From contig NC_046679.1 of the NCBI RefSeq assembly GCF_009870125.1, positions 4,526,001 through 4,590,000 on the forward strand: 64,000 nt of DNA, read 5' to 3'. This DNA comes from Drosophila pseudoobscura. Taxonomy: Eukaryota; Arthropoda; Insecta; Diptera; Drosophilidae. The notes beneath the pieces are model-generated. The model saw only the letters and a list, made by a program, of their open reading frames with translations, did no database searches and was not told the origin of the DNA. Positions 60,814-64,000 of this stretch are shown here, piece after piece (position 1 is the first letter of the stretch; each line of letters begins with the position of its first letter). The translations under genes and the position numbers were made by a program.

Positions 60814-62329
60814 GAAAGACAGACAGACACATAGGGAGCTTTCTTGTCGGCAGCTCTCACAATGCGCTTTGTGTTCGACTTGTTTGAAAAACTATTTTAC
60901 ATTTAAGCGCGAAATTCCACACTATGAATGAATTTTTCATGAGCCCGCGGACAGGAGGGGCACTTGACTTGGACTCTGCCCCGTCCAGAGTCGGGACCAG
61001 GCCCTACGGAGCGCCGCCGCCATCATCATTATCATCATCAGTTTTTGGTCTGCGGTCGTCGTCGATACGTCCTCGTTGGAACCCTTTGCCTTTGGTCAGT
61101 TGCAGTTGCATGGCATTTTAATTGAATTGATTATTTCAGTGGTCGGGTGTGATGTTGATGCTCCGTACCCGTACCCGTACCCGTTCTGGTCAGCATTCAG
61201 TTCCAGTGCCACAGCTAGACTGGATCTGGACCCAGACCCAGTGCCCGTTCAGGCACGTAGAAATAATAATGATTTGCTTCTAACTTTCCAACTGGCGAAA
61301 CTCCTTTGGATGCAAAACCAAGCCGAGGCGCCCCCAGGCTGGATTGTATTTTATCTGCTGCAATTTAACCCAAATTCCAACGCTTGAAAATTGCATTTGG
61401 AGCAACGCTTTTGGGCTGCCAAAGCAAAGTGCAGCAAAACAATGCGGGCGTGTCCCAGGTAAGGAACTGCACAGAACAGACCAGAGCAGACCAGACCAGA
61501 ACAGAAACGAATCCGACCACCAAGAGGCAAGAGGAGAGACCAAATAAGCTCGAGGCCAGGCAATGTAAATTGTTTGTAATTTGGTTCTGGTTTCTATTTT
61601 AGCCCGGCCCTGGGCCCTGAGCTTTCTTTAGCCGCATTGTCCCAGCCCTCAGTCGGCCCGGACTGCCCTATTCTGGCCCGAACCAAACTGGTAAGTGCTT
61701 TTGGCATTCTAACAAAATGATTATTGATCACTTAATAAGAATTTCTCATACAATGGCGCCAGGGGATACCCCTTACAAATCTATGTCTGTGTTTGCTTGC
61801 CCTTGTCCCGGCCAGGTCCCCGGGTCCTTCAGCGTCTGCGACGGTTGAGCACAAAGGCAGTTTTAATGAGCTGCCCACGCAACGCTGCACTTTAATGCAA
61901 AATAAATATATAACTGGCAAATTGTCAGGGATTGACAGAGGGGGACATACTATCAATACGTATCAAAGAGAAAGTATCCATTACGGGAAGGCAAGTTCTG
62001 CTCTGCAGTTTCTCAGTTAAATTCAGCGAAAATTGAAATGAAAGGAAGCAGAGCAAAGCTCTGGTATACGACTACGACATGTCTGCAGCACCATCAATTC
62101 AATTCATTCAACGCAATTTCAGTAATTCTCCCTGCGATAAGAGAACAAGCAAGCGGGAACATTCCGCCAGATACTCGTACTTGTGCAATTGAGAACAGCG
62201 AACAGTCGAATGTATCTTGTCTTGATTTTTTCCTACTTGCCCCCGTAATGATGCCGATGAAATGCCATGGCAATTGAAGGCAACAGCAGCCGCAGCCACA
62301 GCCGCAGCAGCCTTCAGCCTCGATAAGAT

Positions 62330-62358
62330 ACTCGTACTCGTACTCGCACTCGCACTCG
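62330..62358 (+). repeat. (ACTCGT/ACTCGC)n hexanucleotide repeat
   Basis: Alternating hexamers ACTCGT and ACTCGC. Single ACTCGT words are scattered in several other places in the window. Confidence 0.75.
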
Positions 62359-63114
62359 TAGTATATTCAAAGATGGATAGATAAAGCTACACTGGGATAC
62401 ATATACATAGTTCCGCCTTGACAAAAGATGCTGCTCCGCTGGTTCTGCAGCCGCTGCTGCTGCTGACAACTTGAGACGAGATAATTTGCTACTTGAATGC
62501 AAAAGATACTTTGCCGATGTGGAAGTTGAATCAAAGCAAATTTGAGCGATTGATAGATTGAGACCTGGGCTTGGCATGGCTGAATATTTCGGCATGGCCA
62601 AATCATCGATAGCCGAGCATATTAATTAACGATTTGGCAACTCATTTTCATTTTCGGATTATAATTGAAAACACTTTGAGGCCAAAGCGGAGTCGTGACT
62701 CTTGTGGAATTGATTTAATTTATTTTAAGATTTATCTTTGGCTCTGACTGCAACGCAACCATAATAAGATTTATGACTATTTATTGCCCGACAATGAATA
62801 AGATGAAAGCCCCAACCTTAGGGTCGGGTCTCATTTGACTCATGTCAAAGGTTGGCTCATGTCAAAGAAAGGACATTGAGCAAATCAAATGGAACATAAA
62901 CGTCTCGGGAATTGATCTCAGCGGGAAATGGATTTTTCGCAGCTGGAGTTTTTCTTTTCTATTTGTGCAAAAGTTAATTGCTTTCGCCGAAGCGACTTTA
63001 TGAACTTTAAGCACAGAATTTTTCGCATCCACAGCCATCCGACTGACCCATTTTCCAGGTCCAATCAAAAGTGAAAAAACTTACCTTCAAACGCAATCCG
63101 ATAGACATCTGGTT

Positions 63115-63138
63115 CCAGTTGCAGTTGCAGTTGCAGTT
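63115..63138 (+). repeat. (CAGTTG)4 hexanucleotide repeat
   Basis: Four CAGTTG units, with a fifth decayed to CAGTTC. Confidence 0.85.
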
Positions 63139-64000
63139 CCATATTTGCTCAGGCTGGTAAAAGTATCTCATGGTTTCGCTCTCATCTGTCTGTATCTGTA
63201 TCTCTCACTCTCTGTGTGTCGGTGTGTGTGTGTCTCTCTGGAGATTGTCATTTGGCGATAAGCGTGGTGCCTGTGAGGCTCAATCTAAATGAAATCGAGA
63301 TACATTTGTAGCCGCTGCGACCCAGTTTCATTCAAGTAATGAAAGCAAAAACTACTCGCATTCCTCGGGGGAGTAAGGGCCTCCTATCCTCGACTCTTGT
63401 GTAAATTGCAAATTTTACTTTTTCCCCTTTAGGTATTTTTTGTCTTGTTTTTTATCTTTTGCTCGGGTTTCGGTTTTTATCGTTTGCCATTGAAATGGCA
63501 ATATTTCAATTGGGGCTCATAAATTTTTACTACCCCGACACTTTGTTTATTTATTTAGGCATTCGAGCGTGTCTATTTTTAAATGGTCTGACTAACCGAC
63601 TTTCGCACCCCGTCATAGCAGCTAACCAGAAGTCTTCGTGCCACCCCCGACAAAGCTCCCCCTCCCCCTCCCCCTCCACCACACCCTTAGCCCACCCATC
63701 CAACTGGTTGGCAATTAAACGACATTTGCCAGACGCCAAGACAAACAATGACAATTACAATTACAATTGCTAAAATGTAATAAATATCCAGAGACAGAGA
63801 CAGAGACCCACCCGACAGTGCGACAGTTTTTGCAATTGTACTGTAAAATCCGGGTGGTATTCCGGGTGGTACTCCTCCCAGTGGGTTGGGAAAACTCGAT
63901 GGTTTGTTCGCTGGCTGCTTGATGGCTTGGCAGCGGGCAACGCCCTCCAGTGTGCCATTAATTTTCTAACTGAGGGAAATTTTTATTGTTCCATCCGAGC

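Larger units (their letters stand above)
52609..64000. other. Non-coding region, right edge
   Basis: No reading frame here has splice signals or similarity that I recognise. The frames are shaped by simple repeats, which are frequent. It may be intergenic or lie within a long intron of a gene that extends beyond the window. Confidence 0.55.

Noticed and set aside
60510-60887. 125-codon plus-strand frame ending in a QTDR-repeat peptide
   Set aside because: The C-terminal part is the (AGAC)n microsatellite and the rest has no similarity or splice context.

Overview
The window looks like euchromatic DNA from a Drosophila species. It has short GT-AG introns, fly-type core promoter elements, abundant microsatellites, and genes whose exon structure and protein sequence match known fly families: qless, a carbonic anhydrase pair, a pickpocket channel, spn-F, mRpL32 and a mitochondrial Met-tRNA formyltransferase. 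From memory of gene order, this is probably Muller element E, near the region matching the tip of D. melanogaster 3R. The species cannot be fixed from sequence alone. No bacterial-style operon, CRISPR array, rRNA or convincing tRNA was seen. All exon limits below were placed by hand from reading frames and GT/AG signals.

Layout. 1-6.4 kb: AT-rich non-coding DNA with a degenerate dispersed repeat. 6.4-10.2 kb, minus strand: an uncharacterised four-exon gene encoding a protein with W-G-[RK]-P-G motifs, followed by a small orphan exon or gene with the same motif; a TATA box lies upstream. 12.3-29.1 kb, minus strand: qless (long-chain polyprenyl diphosphate synthase for ubiquinone side chains), eight exons with a 9.7 kb first intron. 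30.1-34.0 kb: a compact housekeeping block of mRpL32 (+), Mtfmt (-) and spn-F (+). mRpL32 and Mtfmt converge with 38 bp between stop codons, while Mtfmt and spn-F diverge from a 0.58 kb shared promoter. 35.5-41.9 kb, plus strand: two tandem alpha-carbonic anhydrase genes separated by a 1,246 bp Tc1-like transposon. 44.5-47.1 kb, plus strand: a nine-exon DEG/ENaC (pickpocket) channel gene. 47.1-64 kb: no gene that I can support, only simple repeats, one striking hairpin and one weak exon candidate.

Functional links. Three neighbours serve mitochondria: qless (ubiquinone tail), mRpL32 (large mitoribosomal subunit) and Mtfmt (formylation of initiator Met-tRNA). mRpL32 and spn-F have Motif-1 housekeeping promoters, and both carry copies of the same promoter-proximal sequence. 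The carbonic anhydrases and the ppk channel have the look of regulated, tissue-restricted genes; both carbonic anhydrases have TATA/Initiator promoters.

The observations most worth a second look are the duplicated promoter block, the WGxPG protein and its orphan exon, the near-perfect 233 bp terminal repeats of the Tc1-like element, the 31-32 bp tandem array of a 14 bp palindrome inside qless intron 1, the intron differences between the two carbonic anhydrases, and an 87-nt hairpin near 49.8 kb.
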